A stretch of DNA of 64,000 nt from Pomphorhynchus laevis (taxonomy: Eukaryota; Acanthocephala; Palaeacanthocephala; Echinorhynchida; Pomphorhynchidae), in NCBI GenBank assembly GCA_012934845.2, contig WNNJ02002384.1, positions 1-64,000 on the forward strand, written 5' to 3'. A model generated the notes under the pieces. It was not told where the DNA came from. It worked only from the letters and a program-made list of their open reading frames with translations, and did no database searches. The translations under genes were made by a program, and so were the position numbers. Below are positions 1 to 13,310 of the stretch, piece after piece (position 1 is the first letter of the stretch; every line of letters begins with the position of its first letter).

Positions 1-2100
<2,100 letters not shown>

Positions 2101-2289
2101 CTAAGGTTTGCACGGAGACGAATATTGGTTGAATAAATACCAAAAAGAATGGATAAGGATACTGAAAGATATGGCTCAATGCCAATTAAAGTGGATAAGC
2201 CTAAACACGATGGTTTAGAATTTCCAAGAATGGCAAGAGATAATTTTTGCAAGAACCTTAATTATTAACAAAAGTAGAGAACATGTATC
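2101..2289. other. Unassigned spacer
   Basis: There is no frame or repeat I can assign between the L2-like relic and the antisense RT fragment. Confidence 0.4.
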
Positions 2290-3959
2290 AAGAAGGTGGT
2301 CAGATAGAGCAGGCAGGATCAGACATACACATTGATGTTTGTTGACGTTGATGTTCATTGAAGACGTCGACAATTCTTCTCAGAAACATACTAGACCATA
2401 CTGAATCATTGGAAGCCACATGATTTGAGAGTACCGAATAGCTCCTTGAAAGGAAAGATATTCTATTTTCTGGACTGCTGCTGCCTCTCGAACAATTTTT
2501 ATGCATTTATCTTGGAAATGATTGTTGAATGACCATCGTGAAGTCAATAGAACACAAAGGTATGTGTATGACGATGAAAATTCCAAGGAATAATCATTGA
2601 AATTAAGAAAATCAATACGACGTAAGGGGCCTTTTTTTCGAAACTTGACTACTTTTGATTTAGAAATATTAACATTAAGCTCGTTAGCTAAACAGAAATT
2701 GGGTAATGAATCGAGCGCTAGTTGTGTGGAATATAGATCTGTTGAGATAATTGCAAAATCATCGGAGTAAAGAAGATGTACAATATCTACATTGTTCTTT
2801 CGTAAACATTCATGCAAGTCCATAAGTAGCGGACTCAGCAGATCCCCCTGTAACACGACTTTACCTGCTTCGAACTTATCCGGATAATTAAGGCCATCAA
2901 ATATCCGTAATACATTTGGCTGCAATAAATCTTGGAGTAATGCTAGGAATCGCCCATTTACGTTCGCTTGATTGTATAGTTTATTCAAAAGTAATGCTCT
3001 ATTCACAGTGTCAAATGCTTTTGAAAAATCAATGAACACACAATAAATAGACTTATGTTCTACAAACACGGTATAAACACTTTTACGAATCAGTGCAATT
3101 GCATCTAATGTCGAAACGTTTTTATGAAAACCGTATTGCTCTTTAGGCAGACAATACTCACGATGATAGGCTAAACGACTAGATAAGACATGTGTTAAAA
3201 GCTTATAGACATGATTAAGGATATCAATTCCTCGATATGAAACTTTCGACAACTGATTACCAGGTTCCTTATTTAATACTTTAATTATTCCCTCACGCCA
3301 GGTATACACACTCCATATAGCAGACCATTCAAAAGGAAAACCCAGTAGTTAGCAAGTACATTAAAAGTAGATTTGATATGCTCGGAACATAGTTGATCCG
3401 AACCCGCCGCTTTATTATTAGCCATTTTGTCATGAGAGGCTTGAATTTCGATCGCACTGAACAGACCGTTTAAAGGATCCGAGTCACCGTCCGATAAAAG
3501 CTGTAAGTATTGAGATGTAAGTGACAATAGTGTCGTCGCTTGATAGAATCTGAGAGAAATGTTCACGCAATTGATTCTAATGGATACAGGAATCTAATCT
3601 TCGCTTTCTATGCGCAATAAGTCACGGCGCTTTTCCGATTTCATGGACTGAGCACGCTCTAGCGCAAGTAAACCGTTTCTGAACTGCTTTATCAAAGTGC
3701 AGTAATTGCTACGTAGTCGAACATAAATGACCCTAACTAATTTATCGAATCTGCTACTCTTATAAAATGCATGCAAGCGCTTTCTTAGATTTCTTATAAG
3801 CGAAGGTAGGACACCACGACTTTTCGCTTTACCTGGATAAAAACGATGCTGAGTACATGATAAAAGAAGTGTTTTCCTTACGTTTTCCAAGCAGCGATAA
3901 TTGATAACACAGGGTACAGAAGAGTGAAACATCCATTCAGTTACGAATGGGAATGCCAA
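2290..3959 (-). mobile_element. LINE RT fragment, clade unresolved
   Basis: Read on the minus strand, 3959 to 2300 gives a linker rich in basic residues (RKRLHAFYKSSR), then RT text: an EGIIKVL-type motif, SYRGI-like 'SYRGIDILNHVYKLL', the motif A segment FIDFSKAFDTVNR, a motif B region decayed to VVLQGDLLSPLL, motif C as YSDDF in place of YADD, and the thumb segment with VVKFRKKG. The endonuclease half is missing: the piece ends at 3959, exactly where a sense-strand LINE 3' end begins. Several frame changes split it (main open stretches 3594-3959, 3285-3566 and 2380-3309). It is a broken, non-functional copy. It could be the inverted 5' half of one insertion together with the next feature, or an unrelated element. 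Confidence 0.65.
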
Positions 3960-4870
3960 GAAAATATGTTGAATGCCTAAGTCACGCGTCTACAAAACCA
4001 ACTTCTAGATGGTTAAATGCACGTCCACTTGAATATTTAGGATATCATTTGTGTAAGGATGATTTTATCAACGCGATAGCCGCGAGATACGATTTGACAC
4101 TAAAACACACAAACCAATGTAAATGTGGATCTCCGTCATCAATAAGACATTGTTTATCGTGCCCCCATGGTGATGCACCAATCTCACGTCACAACTGCAT
4201 CCGAGACACCGTCGCGAATATGATCTCCCCAACTTGTACGTTAGTTCAAATCGAACCTATGCTACAGACACTGGATGACGGAGTCATATTCGAAAACAAA
4301 GCAACAACTCGAGAAAACAATGCCCGATTAGATGTTATTTTCAGGGGACTTTCTGGAAGCGAAATGGAGCGTACATACTTGGATATATGCGTTGTCAACG
4401 CCCTTGCTCCATCTAACGCATCTAGGACTCTACAGAATTGTTTTGATTTTCACAGCAACGGAAAGCGCTCAAAGTATGCTGAAAGGGTACATCTTGAAGG
4501 AGAAAACTTCACCTCCTTAATTTTCTCTTCCTCTAGTGGATTGAGTGTTGAAAGCGATAAACTACTAAAAGCGATTGCATCTCGAAAATTACGAACAACC
4601 AAACGGAAGTACCCTGATATCATTTCAAAACTCAGACTGGCAATCAGTATTCGAATCCCAAAGTCAGCATCAATTTGCATTATTCGGTCTACCAGCATTA
4701 TTCGGTCACAACCGAATAGCTGGAGGCACTACGGAATCGCCGCTTGGGGGACAAGTTCAGGACGGACGATCGATCCAAGAGGTTATAGCAGACCAATACT
4801 TGAAGAATCAAAAGATGATATGACTAAATTTGGATTTAAATCTTAACGAATTAAAAAATTATAAGATGCC
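3947..4870 (+). pseudogene. 3' end of a REL-bearing LINE (R2/R4/HERO-like)
   Basis: The 299-residue frame (3947-4846) is the C-terminal region of a LINE protein with a restriction-like endonuclease. Visible in order are a 'SRWLNARPLEYLGYHL..DDF..A' lead-in, a zinc knuckle C-x-C-x8-H-x3-C (CKCGSPSSIRHCLSC), 'RHN.IRD', an 'EPMLQ' segment, then the PD-(D/E)xK-like core with ARLDVIFRGL, YLDICVVNA and a K/Y pair (K-x2-KYAERV). It has no RT of its own on this strand. About 25 bases of AT-rich 3' UTR follow the stop. The element starts abruptly at the junction with the antisense RT fragment. I infer a 5'-truncated or 5'-inverted insertion; the endonuclease frame is fully open. Confidence 0.7.
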
Positions 4871-4975
4871 TAAAAAATACTACAAGAAATATTAACAGCT
4901 TAAACACATATTCCAACTCAATCCAGTTCCAGATCAAATCAGCAAATTAAACAGATTTAACACACAAGGACGTCG

Positions 4976-5993
4976 ATGGGAGGACGTAAGAAAACATTTA
5001 CGACCGACACCAACTGTGCTCAACCACAAGTACGGTGCTCGACACACGACTGCAGCTTCTGGACTGCAATCGCATGCGACAGCAGTAAGTCTAAAGAAGA
5101 CTTCCTATGCAGATTTTGTGCCAACAAACTCATACGCAACCTCTCCCATAAGAACATATCAACCTCCAACGTGTCCACTCAAACCACTACAGTCGTTACT
5201 GATATCCTTTGTCAACCCACTGATCCTGTCATCACATGCACTTCTAATCCAATGTCTTCACTTCCCGACACCCCCGTATCTTCCCTTCTGTCTCGTTTCT
5301 CAATAACCTACTTCTCTCAATCAAAATCACCTCGACCAACCTCCACAATCCTTCCACTCATAACATTTCCTCACATCGCTCACCACCCTCTCTATTATCC
5401 AAATCCTCTTTGTCTTCCGCTGTTAAACCTACTTCCTTGATATCCTCAACTCCCAGCTCTCCTATCGTGATTTCACCAACTCACGTTACTCGTACTCCTT
5501 TACGGAAACGCTTTCCTTCTCGCGATCGTTGCGTCATCGTCACTAATATCACTCCTTCCACTTTTTTATCTCCACAAGCACATCTCGACCACGATGTTTC
5601 CGCATTCAGATCCATCATCTCGTCTCTTGTTCCTGCGGATAAACCATCCTTTTTCAACAACATCTCTCCTGTCCCATTCATCCGCCTAAATAAATCTTTT
5701 CAATCTAATCCTTCCCAGCCTCTCTCCTAAAAATTGTTTTCAAGCATTACTCTCACGCGTCTTCTGTCTTCTTCCAACGATTCAAACTCATGTCCTCTTC
5801 AGCCACTCGCATTTTCCCCGATCGCACCCCCGAAATCGCTCAACTCTCATCCGCCCGCATCGAAAAACACCGTCGCGAGGAAAACGGCGAAACATCTCTC
5901 TCCATCCCAAACATCGACGGAAATTTTCAAGTTGTCCGCACCCGTCTAAAAATTCGATGGCGCTCCATCTCCCCTATGTGCCTTCTACACTAG
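4976..5993 (+). pseudogene. ORF1 of L2-like LINE A1 (zinc-finger protein)
   Basis: ORF1 begins MGGRKKTFTTDTN and, within the first 60 residues, has a PHD-like or related zinc-binding cluster: C-x5-C in CSTHDC, then W-x3-AC, then FLCRFC. A long Ser/Thr/Pro-rich linker follows, then a conserved C-terminal part with DHDVSAFRSI, PADKPSFF, ENGETSLSI, 'DGNFQVV' and finally KIRWRSISPMCLLH before the stop at 5993. The frame shifts between 5400 and 5800, so the protein is broken. The same design recurs at 60475-61495. In this family ORF1 likely packages element RNA, an inference from LINE ORF1 biology. Its 3' end overlaps the ORF2 start by 37 nt. Confidence 0.75.
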
Positions 5994-8900
5994 CCCCTAT
6001 CACCACTACACACGGTTTCCGCCTCGGTCTCCTCAACACTAGATCTATTTTCAATAAATCCGATCTTATTCTTAACCTATTCACTAAGCAATCCATCGAT
6101 CTCTTCTGCCTCACCGAATCATGGTACTCCGATTCGGACGACATCAACATCTGCCCTTTGCTCTCTGCCGGTTGCTCACTAGTCGAATCCGCTCGCCTCA
6201 CAGCAAATCCTCTTCTAAATTCTCTAATCATGCCGGCATTGTCGCAATCGCCCGTCACTCCGCGTCTCTTCGCAAAATCACTTCCCCTTTCAGTCCTTGC
6301 TCTTTTGAACTGCTCACTTGTCGTTCTTCTAACCCGATCACTCTAGATCTCGCCATTGTATACCGTCCTGGTTCATCAGCTCCTACGTCCTTATTTTTTT
6401 ACCGAACTCGCTGACCTTCTGTCCCACTGTTCTTTGTCCTTAGTCCCTTCAATCGTTCTTGACGACTTCAACATTCGCCTCGACCGCCCCTCTTCCACCA
6501 AGTCAATCCAGTTCATCAACATTCCATCAAACTATAACTACAAACCCATATCCACTTCCCCCACACATATCTTTGGTGGGGCACTTGACATTATCGCTGT
6601 CCCCGATTATTTTGCTGTCTTCACTTCACTGTCCATCTCTGATCCTGGTCTATCAGATTACTTTATCGTTACATTTGATCTCACTCACAACCACACCCCT
6701 CCTCATATACCTACAATACTACGTCGCTCTTGGAGAAATCTTGACCTCTCCCTTCTCCACTCTGCCTTACTCAAATTGCTTCCATCCTATCCAACAATAA
6801 CATATTCCTCTCCTAACGATCTCACCTTTCTTCTCGACTCTGAACTCACATCCATTCTCGAACTTCTCTTGTCCTTCAAGCCTCGTCCACACCGTCGCTT
6901 GCACCATGTCCCATGGTTTGACATTCAGTGCCTACTCTCTAAGCGTCGACTCCGTCATGCTTTTCGAGTATATCACCGCTCTCTCAGACGTGATTTCCGC
7001 TCGATCACTCCGTCTTTCCGTGATTCCTAACTTGATCATCGCCGGTCTCATCTCTACCAACTATGTACCAAATGTAACACCTGCCACAAATGAAATCATC
7101 ACCTTATCCAACTCCAAGACTCTATGGCATACTTTTAACTCAATCCTTGCTCTCCTCTCTTCGCCGTGCAACATCAATCCCCATGATTATTCGTCATTTC
7201 TCCAGACTAAAGTATCCACGTTGCTCTCTTACACCCCGGTATCCATCCTATCTCACTCTGCCACGCCTAGTGTCATCCTTCCGGAACTATTTCATCTTCT
7301 CCCTGTATAACCTACCGAAGTATCATCTGTCCTCATGTACTTGCCCAACAAACCTCACCTTCCGATCCTCTGCCTACTCACATTTAAAAATCCATATGCT
7401 CATCGACATCCCCATTTCTCAAAACCTTGTTTAACTCGTTCATCCGCAGTCGTATCTTCCCTTAACACTGGAAATCCGCAATCGTTCGTCTTCTACTAAA
7501 GAAACAATCGCTCGACCCCTCCCTTCCTTCTAGTTATCGCCCCATTTCATTACTCTCTACTCTCTCTAACCTCTTAGAACGTATCATCTTAATACATATC
7601 AACGCTTATCTCTCGTCATCCAATCTATACCCTCCTTTCCAAACCGATTTCCGCTCTAATCACTCCACAGAAATAGCATGCATGAAAGTTTACAACGACT
7701 AACTCATTTCTCGAGACAAGGCTCTATATAGTGTCCTCATCTCCCTCGACCTCTCCTCCGCCTTCGACATTGTCGACCACTTCGTCCTCCATTATCGCCT
7801 TCGTCATGATAAAGGCCTTTCTTCTTCCTCCGTAGCATGGTTTTCCTCATGTCTATCCGACCGTTCATTCGCGTCTGTTCTAATTCATCATCCTCCTCTC
7901 CCATCCCTATCTTTTGCGGGGTCTCAGAAGGTTCAGTCCTAGGTCCCCTGCTTTTCTCTCTTCTGCTTGGCGATCTCTTTTCGTTTATCAAACCTTTTTC
8001 CTTTAAAGTCATGCAATACGCAGATGACATCCTCATCTATGCTCATGCACCCGAAAATCGCATACACGATATCGGCAATTCTGCCACCAACTGTCTTTCT
8101 TCTATCTACGAACGTATCTCGAATATCCATAAATTTCTAAACACCGACAAGTCTAAAATAATGTGGATCCACCCCCGTAAACCAAACATATCTCCTCCCA
8201 CTGTATCTTTTGCCTCATCGATCATCCCCATTGTCCACAATATCACTTTTTAGGCTTCCATTTCGATGATCACCTTTCCCTTAAAGCCTTCGTCCGTAAT
8301 AAGGTCCGCTCGTCTGACTTAATTCTCTGTGACATCCGCCGTATCCGCTCCCTTATAGACTTCCGTTCTTGTATGTCTCTACTTTCATCGCTTATTTCCC
8401 TAAAATCGATTACTGCCTTAGCCTTTTCGCCAATTCTCCAAAATCCATCATCCTACCACTACAACGCATAATCAACTCCTCCGTTCGAGGGCTCTTTCGT
8501 CTCCGTCGCTTCGACCACATATCCACATATCTTGCTCAACACTGAACGGTAGAGACGAATACAGATCAAGGCTTATCTCTCCTCATGCAATCTGTACCCT
8601 ACTTTCCAAACCGCTTTTCGCTCTAATCACTCCACAGAAATCGTCTGCATGAAAGTTTACAACGACTTACTCATTTCTCGAGACAGTGATTCATATAGTG
8701 TTCTCATCTCCCTCGACCTCTCCTCCGCCTTCGACATTCTCGACCACTCCGTCCTCCATTATCGCCTTCGTTATGATTACGGCTTATTTTCTTCCTCCGT
8801 AGCATGGTTTGCCTCATATCTATCCGACCGTTCCTTTCGTGTCTGTTCTTATTCATCATCCTCCCCTCCCATCCCTATTTTTGCGCGGTCTCACAAGGTT

Positions 8901-9830
8901 CAGTACTAGGTCCCCTGCTTTTCTCTCTTCTGCTTGGCGATTTCTCTCCGTATATCAAATCTTTTTTCCTTTAACGTCATGCAATACACAGATGACATCC
9001 TCATATATGCTCATGCACCCGCACATCGCATACACGATATCAGCATTTCCGCCTCCAACTGTGTTTCTTCTATCTACGAAAGTCTTTCCAATCTCCATCT
9101 ATTTCTAAACCCCGACAAGCCTAAAATAATGTGGATCCTTTTCCGTAAACCAAACATATCTCCGCCCACTGTATCTTTTGCCTCATCGATCATCCCCATA
9201 GTACACAATTTCACTTTTTTTAGGCTTCCATTTCGATGATCACCTTTCCCTTAAACCCTTCGTCCGTGACAAGGTCCGCTCGTCTGACTTAATTCTCTGT
9301 GACATGCGCCGTATCCGCTCACTTATCGACTTCCGTTCTTGTATGTCTATTCTTTCATCGCTTATTTCCCTAAAATCGATTACTGCCTTAGCCTTTTCGC
9401 CAATTCTCCAAAATCCATCATCCTACCACTACAACGCATAATCAACTCCTCCGTTCGAGGGCTCTTTCGTCTCCGTCGCTTCGACCACATATCCACATAT
9501 CTTGCCTAACTCTCCTGGCCCAGCATCCACATCCGCATCAAACTTCGCCTTATTCTCGTAACTTTTTGTCTCATCGCTGTCGGCTCCCCATCGTTCATCA
9601 ACTTTCCTTTCTTAGACAACACTCGCTGAACCACGTTATCGCTCCGTTCCCGTCATACCCTCTTACTTCACGTTCCCAATTACTCCAACAACTACGGTCT
9701 CCGATCATTCCTCGTTGCCGCCTCACTCGCCTGGAATCAACTCCCTCTCGACGTCCGCCGCGCTCCCTCCTTTATCACATTCAAACACCTTCTCCGTTCA
9801 CACCTTCTCGACACATGATTTACATTTTGG
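5957..9830 (+). pseudogene. ORF2 of L2-like LINE A1 (endonuclease and RT)
   Basis: ORF2 starts with MALHLPYVPS, then the APE-type endonuclease: 'LGLLNTRSIFNKSDLI', 'DLFCLTESWYSDSDD', 'LDDFNIRLDRPSS', 'GALDIIAVPD' and 'DPGLSDYF'. A linker with 'PWFD.QCLLSKRRLRHAFRVY' and the RT follow: 'FDIVDH', 'GVSEGSVLGPLLF' and 'MQYADDILIYAH'. The DD of motif C is intact. At least five frame changes break the reading frame, and a tandem duplication of the RT segment makes the copy inactive. The C-terminal part ends before the 3' UTR hairpin. Confidence 0.8.
7588..9507 (+). repeat. Tandem duplication of the RT region (about 955 bp, two copies)
   Basis: Sequence from about 7588 to 8540 is repeated at 8556-9507 in direct orientation, joined by a short filler near 8541-8555. 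Both copies run from the 'palm' lead-in (ATCAACGCTTATCTCTC-like) to a segment ending CCACATATCCACATATCTTGC. The two share changes that the A2 copy lacks, such as CTTATTTCCC against CTTCTTTTCCC. They therefore duplicated within this lineage, and have since diverged by scattered substitutions. Confidence 0.85.
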
Positions 9831-9849
9831 TTTTGAGGTTGTCATGTAA

Positions 9850-9865
9850 GCGTGCGCTGGCACGC
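9850..9865 (+). other. 3'-UTR stem-loop of L2-like LINE A1
   Basis: GCGTGC-gctg-GCACGC, followed by ATTTGCCAC and TTAAA(A)TAAAT, forms a six-pair hairpin at the 3' terminus. The same terminal module, with base changes on both sides of the stem, ends the antisense copies at 36921-36946 and 57742-57767, and degenerately at 10851-10875. In L2-clade LINEs a 3' stem-loop is the known RT recognition site; function here is inferred. Confidence 0.7.
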
Positions 9866-9989
9866 ATTTGCCACTTTAAAATAAATCTTTTATTAAAGAA
9901 AAACCTCTTCACAGTTAAGATGCTTATTATTAAGATGCTACTATTATATGTTATTATTATATATTATTAGATGCTTATTATTAAGATGC

Positions 9990-10835
9990 TATTATTATAA
10001 AATGCCTAAAGGAAAACCCTCTTCACAATTAAGATGCTGCACGTGTAATGACCATGCAGCTAAATGTAAAGGATATAAGCGTGTTAAAAATGGTATATCG
10101 TGTGATAACTGTGCAGCTCTCAATTGCATAAATAAAAAAACGAATTTAGATCTAAATTACACTTCAATTGATCAATCCATTGTATTACTTCGTCACATTC
10201 ACGACGATTCTATGCTCCCAGTTATCAATGTACCTAATACATCAAATGCCACAATCGAAATTACGTTCTTAACAATTTTTGAAGTTATAAAATGGACTCC
10301 CAATGCACTAAGCCTTCCACAATGCGATGATAGCATGGAATTCATTAACATACTTGCAGAGTTATTCGATTTGGCGTGTACTCCCAATGATCATGGTCAA
10401 ATTTTCAAAAAAATGCTGAATTTTGTCAATCGAGAAAAACGACTTGTATTGGGCGTACTCTAAGCCATAGATTGCACTTATGGAAAGAAAATCGTCCGTC
10501 GGAGCTAATTGAAGAAGCCCGTTTTTTGCAATATTCACTGTGCGACCATGAAAATATGCTAATCAATTTAAATGGGACAGAGAGTTTCTAAAGCAAATAG
10601 AAAGAGGAAATTATAAACGTGCAATGCGATTTCTTGTGTTCGATCAACCAAGTCGAAAATTATTGAGATTAAATGATGTGATGAGTGATTCAACTGAAAG
10701 AGAGATGATACTCCGTAAAAATCCGGTATGCCAACCGATAACAAGTGACACGATATTAGATTCTCCGCTTCCAGGCGTGGTATCGTATCATTTATCGCTC
10801 TTCGATGAAATATGTGAAGCGGATATTATAATAAT
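9990..10835 (+). pseudogene. 5' part of a REL-type LINE ORF
   Basis: From ATG 10002 (MPKGKPSSQLRCCTCNDHA) an open frame runs to 10463. It opens with a Cys-rich cluster, CCTCNDHAAKCKGYKRV..ISCDNCAALNC, a likely zinc-binding N-terminus. Downstream, after frame changes, come 'RGNYKRAMRFLVFDQPSRKLLRLNDVMSDS..REMILRKNPVCQPI' (10609-10750), typical of the RT lead-in of REL-bearing LINEs ('gn...A...L....L..KHP'). The copy is cut at about 10835 by the 3' end of antisense LINE B1. Two copies of a TTATTATTAAGATGCT-like repeat precede the start codon. Family placement is by resemblance only. Confidence 0.5.
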
Positions 10836-13310
10836 ACAAATTTATTTAATGTGGCAATGCCTACAAGCTGTACGCATACAAGTCCACAAACAAAAATGAA
10901 AAAGTCAAGCAGATAAATTGTTTAAATGGGATCGAATTTGTCGTTTGAAGCACGGCAGGGAAGTTGATTGGCGTATATGAGTGGGCAGATGGTTCCACAA
11001 TAGAGGAGCAGCCACCAGGAAGGAGCAGAGTCCAATGGAGGTAGAGTAGTTTGGGACATGTAAAAGAAGGGAATTACAGGAACACAAGGAACAGTAAACA
11101 GGACGAGAATTATCAAGAAAAGGAAGGTTGAGAAATGAAGGGGTATGAAATGTTACAAGGCGACAAGTAACGATAAGAAGACGAATTTGAACACGACAAT
11201 AAATTGTAGGCAAATCGAGAGAAGCAACCTGGTACGATGTATGATCAAAACTTTGAAGACGGAGGAGAATTCGGACGGCTGCGTTGACGATGCGTTGTAG
11301 GGGAAGAAGAGTGGATTTAGGTGAGTTGGAAAATAGACTAAGACAATAATCGAGTCTAGAAAAAAGGAGAGAAGATATGATAGTCATACAAGAAGGGAAA
11401 TCGATCAATCTACGAACTTGACGGAGATTGCGGAGTATCGAGGTAGATGAGCGTACTTTATCACTAACGAAAGGTTTAAGTGAAAGTCGGTTGTCAAAAT
11501 GGAAGTCTAGGAAAACGAGATTATCAACGATAAGAAGAATTGTAGAATTTAATGATACGTAGAGAGGTCCCAAGCCGAGGAGTCGAGGTAGGATCCACAT
11601 AATTTTTGATTTATCAGGATTCAGATAAAGGTGAAGAGAAGAAATATGATCGGAAATTGAGACAAGTCAGTCGGAAGCAGAAACACTAAGATCGTGAATA
11701 CGATAAACAGGTGAAAGAGCATGCATAGATGAGAATGCAATCAGCATATTGCATAACATGGAAGTTAAATTTGAGAAATCGAAGACAAATTACCGAGAAG
11801 AAGAGAGAAAAGCATATAGCCTAATACGGAGCCTTGTGGAACACCGGACAGAATGGACGAAGGTTGGGAGAGAGAATAGTTAGAATAGACGCGAAATGTA
11901 CGGTTCGATAGATATGAAGAAAACTATGATACAGTGGGTAAAGAGAAGCCATAATCATTACGAAGGCGATGGAGAAGAATCGAGTGATCGACGATGTCAA
12001 AAGCAGACGATAGACCAAGAGAAACTATGACACTGCATAATTTATAATCGCGCGATATGAGTAAGTCGTTATAAACTTTAAGACATGCAATTTCGGTATA
12101 GTAATTAGAGCGAAAAGCGGCTTGGAAGGGAGGAAATAAGTTAGAGGAAAAGATATATGTATTAACTTGCTTAAGAACGAGACGCTCAAGGAGTTTAGAG
12201 AGGGTTGGGAGAAGTGAGATTGGACGGTACGAAGATTGTAGTGAGGAGTCGAGAGATTGTTTTTTGATGAGAGGACGAACAGGTGCGTATTTCCAGATGG
12301 AAGGGAATGTATGACTACCGATAGACGAGTTGAACAATGTGGTTAGGAAGGGTAAGATAGAGGAGCAGATATTTTAAAGCAAGTGAGTGGGAATTGGGTC
12401 AGAAGGAGAGGTTTTATTAGGTAATGACAGCAGAACCGAAGAAACTTCATCAGACGAAACGGGAAGAAGTGGAATAGTTCTGGGAGGGAAGTATTTAAAG
12501 AGAAGAGTGGGTACAAGGGAGCTACGGGTAGTAGGGAAAGTAAATTAGATAGCTTAGTCTGTAGATAGGAAGAAAATTCATCAGAATTTATATTACAAGA
12601 AGTAGATGATCGTGAAAGAATTGAGTTTAAGATTTTCCAAGGAGATTTAGAGTTGGAAGATGACTCGAGTTGATTTCGCCAAAAGAGAGTACGTTTAGTA
12701 CGTATAAGAATAAGATGTGAACGGCGTTGAGAAAAGTAGGAATCACGAAGATTTGGAGTGAGTGAGTTGGGAAACGTTTAAGAAACGTTTATACATACGA
12801 AAAGAGTGACGGAGTCGACGCTTAGAAAGACTACAGTCAGAATCGAACCAGGGAGCATGGCGCAAGCGCTGAGAACGTCGAAGTCGACTAGGCAGAGGAT
12901 TATTGAGGATCGACGTAAGTTCAGAATCAAATAGAATGCAGAGATCATCGGGAGAGATATAGTTAAGATGAAGTTAAAAGAGTGAAGAATTGAGTAAGGC
13001 TGTGCAGAGAATAGGGATATCAAGCTTCCAGGTTCGACTTGGTGTAGATAATGGTAAACGCAAAGAAGGAGGATGGGGACGAGTAAGAGTAAAAGTGACA
13101 AGGAAATAATCAGACAAACCAGGATTAGTAATTGACAAGGAGGTATAGTCATTGAAGCAGTTAGTAACAGCAATTGTGTCGAGAGCACCGTCGAGAATAT
13201 GAGTTGGGCTTGTTGAAAGTAATTTATAGTTAAAATCTGAAAAAAGATTAGTTAAAGTGATAGAGTCAGAGTCAGACGGGCGATCAAGACGAATGTTAAA
13301 GTCACCGAGA
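10836..13310 (-). mobile_element. L2-like LINE, copy B1, 5'-truncated
   Basis: On the minus strand this is the C-terminal two thirds of ORF2 plus the 3' UTR. It starts inside the endonuclease near 13310 (homologous to 39250 in B2). It then has the linker 'APWFDSDCSLSKRRLR'-like region, the RT with VSLGLSSAFDIVDH (11990-12030), GVPQGS, and a motif C that reads YADC. The C-terminal region follows (10905-11600), and the 3' end has a decayed hairpin at 10859-10875. It is nearly identical to B2 over 11700-12700, so it is a recent relative. Several frameshifts are present. The motif A aspartate is Gly and the second motif C aspartate is Cys, as in B2. Confidence 0.85.

Larger units (their letters stand above)
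4905..9890 (+). mobile_element. L2-like LINE, copy A1, near full length but broken
   Basis: The copy has a short 5' leader, ORF1 starting at 4976, ORF2 starting at 5957, and a 3' UTR ending in a hairpin (9850-9865) plus ATTTGCCAC and an A/T-rich tail. The leader holds one copy of the 16-bp unit that is amplified at 54086-55022. Both ORFs carry multiple frameshifts. The RT region is duplicated in tandem (7588-8540 and 8556-9507). The RT keeps normal motifs, 'ISLDLSSAFDIVDH' and 'MQYADDILIYAH'. The strong C-rich bias on the plus strand (Ser/Pro/Leu-rich frames) marks the whole family here. Assigned to L2-like from a CR1/L2-type endonuclease and RT plus a 3' stem-loop of the kind known in L2-clade LINEs. 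Confidence 0.85.
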
